Assembly (NCBI RefSeq): GCF_032362555.1
Contig: NC_083505.1
Location: 9,973,501-10,037,500, forward strand
Length of the DNA: 64,000 bases
Direction of reading: 5' to 3'
From: Amyelois transitella
Taxonomy: Eukaryota > Arthropoda > Insecta > Lepidoptera > Pyralidae
Made by a program: the position numbers and the translations under genes. Shown here piece by piece: positions 61,849 to 64,000 of the stretch (position 1 is its first letter; each line of letters opens with the position of its first letter). Under the pieces are notes generated by a model. That model saw nothing but the letters and a program-made list of their open reading frames with translations, had not been told where the DNA came from and did not search any database.

Positions 61849-63953
61849 CTAAATTTGTTCCATGGCTGTATCTTCAGCCCATCTGATGTTGTTCCGCCGC
61901 TCCAAGCAGGGCACAAGGAAAAGGATAAGTCCGCTTATTCCTATCGTGCCTCCAGCCAGGTAGAACCCTGGCGCGTAGGACTGCGTCGTGTCGAAAAGCC
62001 AACCTGAAATAGAGAAGTGAAATGAAAATTAAATATACTTGAAAGAAGAGTACGCCCTCGGCATTCGCTTTCCATTCTTGCGCGAATTTCGGAAATCCTT
62101 TCTTTGCGGATGTCTACATCATTTAGTATGCCAAATTTCAACTCTATCGGTCCAGCAGATTGGGGAGTGCGTTGATAGATCAGTCAGTAAGCTTTCTGTT
62201 TTATATGTGTTATTTTCATTTGAAAATACCTGCAAGAGGTGATCCAACAAGTGACGCTATGCCTTGGAAAAGTAGTAAAAGGCCGAAAGCATTCGTGAGT
62301 TTATCCAACCCCAGTAAATCAACTAGCACCACAGATGTGAGACCGACGTATGCACCAATCGTAAATCCAAATATTGTCGAGTAAATTGCAAAACCCCAAA
62401 ACTCCCAGCACACCATCGTTATTCCAGTACCTGAAATAATTACACATCCATTTTAGTTGGTTCAATTTATTATGAGTACATATAAATTGAACTAAGATTA
62501 CATAAAAGGTATTACTCACTAATGCCAGCAATGATGAGGCACACATTGTACGCTGTCAATCGGTTAACCCAAGGTTTGTCACTAATAAATCCTAGGAAAA
62601 TTCTTCCAAACAAGTTTGCAGCCCCCATAATTGAAATTAAATAAGCAGAATTTGTAACACCTAATTTCTCACTCATGGGTACGATGTAAACGAATGGAAT
62701 ATAGAAACCAATGCTGGTCAAGAAATTCGATAGTGCAAATAAAATGAAAATAGGATCTACGAGCAAAGAGAAATCGAGCATTGTAGAAAGTGCTTTTTTG
62801 AACTCTTCGGAACATGGCAACCATTCGCATGTATTGTTTTTCGTTTCTGGGTTAAGATCTGGGCGAGCTTGTATTCTTTCTGGTGATGATGCTCTGTGTT
62901 TTGATAAACTGCTCATGCTCCCTTGATATAATACATCAGGTCTCTCCATGATACCGCTACCGTGTCTTGAGCGTCTATGTTCCTGTGGTTTGTTAAGTGC
63001 TGGTTGAGAAAGTGTTAGTCTTGCTGTGTCGGTTTCTTCACTGTGACCGTTCGCGTTGGTTCTTTTAACATTTTCTGTACTTTGGGATCTTATCAGTGGA
63101 ATATTGTTTGATTTTGGAAGCATAGGCTCAGATACGGATGTTTGACTTCGTTGAGGAACAGGTCGAAACAGCAAGCCCAGAGGAACACAGTTGAGAATGA
63201 AGATCCCGATGATGGCCATTGCTCCCCGCCATCCATAAGCTTCAATAAGTGCTTCCGTAATAGGGGGAAACAAAAATGTTCCGAGGCCAGATCCACATAC
63301 TGCAATGCCTGAAAAAATAATTTGGATTTTTTTATCATTTAAATAAAACCGAACCAGCTAACAAATTATTGTCTTATAATAGACACAGGGAATAAACAAG
63401 AAAAATACACTAAGTAATGTAAATCTGTAACACGATTCAAATTGTGTATACGCTAATGTATATACCAATCTTACCCAATCCAGGAACGTGGTCAAAACTT
63501 GAGCTTCTCTACGGAGAGGTAAGGATGTCACCGCGAGACTAACGCCAAGAGTACGATGATGATAAATGAGAAAAATCATACCTAATAAATTTTCATTTCA
63601 TTACTTATACTTTCATATTAACTTACCTAATAATATAATAATTTTTATGATTGCGGTTATGAATTCAAATTAATCTTAAAACGTAGAGTATTATTGCCAC
63701 TTTTCTGTCATTATAATAGTCAACTTACCAGTAGCAAGACTTCTTTTTTTTTCGAACCAAACAGTAACGCTGACAATGGCAGGCAGGTACATCAGGCCAA
63801 AACCAAAACCAGTGAAAAAACCGATGGTGATGATGAGGGTCAAGACGTCATTAGCGTAAGCAGAGACCACCACAAACGCTGATGCTAGAACTGCTCCAGA
63901 AATTGTCACAGCACGACAGCCCCACCGATTAACGAAGGAACTTGATATGGGCC
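61849..63953 (-). CDS. SLC16 monocarboxylate transporter-like, C-terminal part
   Basis: Four minus-strand exons are visible: 63729-63953, 62520-63308, 62230-62430 and 61849-62003. Phases match and give about 456 residues; the gene enters the window from the right with its N-terminal exons missing. The first exon has GPISSSFVNRWGCR and FGFGLMYLPAIVSVTVWFEK. The second has GIAVCGSGLGTFLFPP, an arginine-containing membrane segment, a long Ser/Arg-rich cytosolic loop between TM6 and TM7, and IFLGFISDKPW. The third has TNAFGLLLLFQGIASLVGSP and the last YAPGFYLAGGTIGISGLILF. These are standard landmarks of proton-linked or orphan monocarboxylate transporters in the major facilitator superfamily. 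The exact member and substrate cannot be told from this part. Confidence 0.85.
62040..62215 (+). repeat. Repeat fragment in the transporter's last intron
   Basis: GCGCGAATTTCGGAAATCCT, TATGCCAAATTTCAACTCTA, CGGTCCAGCAGATTGGG and GATAGATCAGTCAGTAAGC follow the common repeat also seen at 42961. Confidence 0.5.
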
Positions 63954-64000
63954 CTGAAAAATTTGAAAAGGGATATCAGTAAAACTATCAATGGAAATAA

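Overview
This window is nuclear DNA from a lepidopteran insect (moth or butterfly). It is AT-rich, its genes are split by short introns, and it carries interspersed repeats I recognise from Lepidoptera: a tRNA-derived SINE, a second abundant SINE with the core 'GGCTCTGTCTACCCC', and the repeat ending 'CTCACACTTGGCCGGTTTT'. All gene names come from recognising translated sequence by eye; no database was searched.

Layout, left to right. 1-14.4 kb is mostly repeat-rich intergenic DNA. It holds a GPI-anchored surface protein resembling protein unzipped (2.6-4.1 kb, +) and two tRNA-Pro genes (11.6 and 12.8 kb, -). 14.4-22.8 kb is gene-dense: the 5' part of mitoguardin (-), divergent from an FBXO42-like F-box/kelch gene (+), which converges on the splicing factor gene XAB2/SYF1 (-). 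XAB2 is in turn divergent from a ZC3H13/Flacc-like m6A-writer subunit gene (+, nine coding exons, 22.8-34.1 kb). One Flacc intron contains an apparently full-length two-ORF CR1-like LINE; another contains a MITE with almost identical long inverted ends and three near-perfect short-loop palindromes. 34.8-36.3 kb has a TTAA-flanked piggyBac-type MITE and an alpha-aspartyl dipeptidase gene (-), followed by a decayed LINE.

39.1-51.1 kb (-) is best explained as one msta-like SET/MYND (SmydA) gene. Two alternative large SET-MYND exons (45.8-47.0 and 49.8-51.1 kb) can both splice in phase to the same two 3' exons (40.6-40.8 and 39.1-39.2 kb). 52.8-59.2 kb (+) holds two adjacent seven-transmembrane receptor genes of the opsin superfamily. 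Each has seven coding exons with the same series of intron phases, so they are very probably an old tandem duplication. Neither has a lysine in TM7 where retinal would bind. The right edge (61.8-64.0 kb, -) is the 3' part of an SLC16 monocarboxylate transporter-like gene.

The most interesting items are the lysine-less opsin-like tandem pair, the shared-3'-exon SET/MYND gene, the intact-looking LINE, and the palindrome cluster in the Flacc gene. Several housekeeping RNA-processing and organelle genes are packed as divergent pairs with short spacers (mitoguardin/FBXO42 and XAB2/Flacc), suggesting shared promoters.
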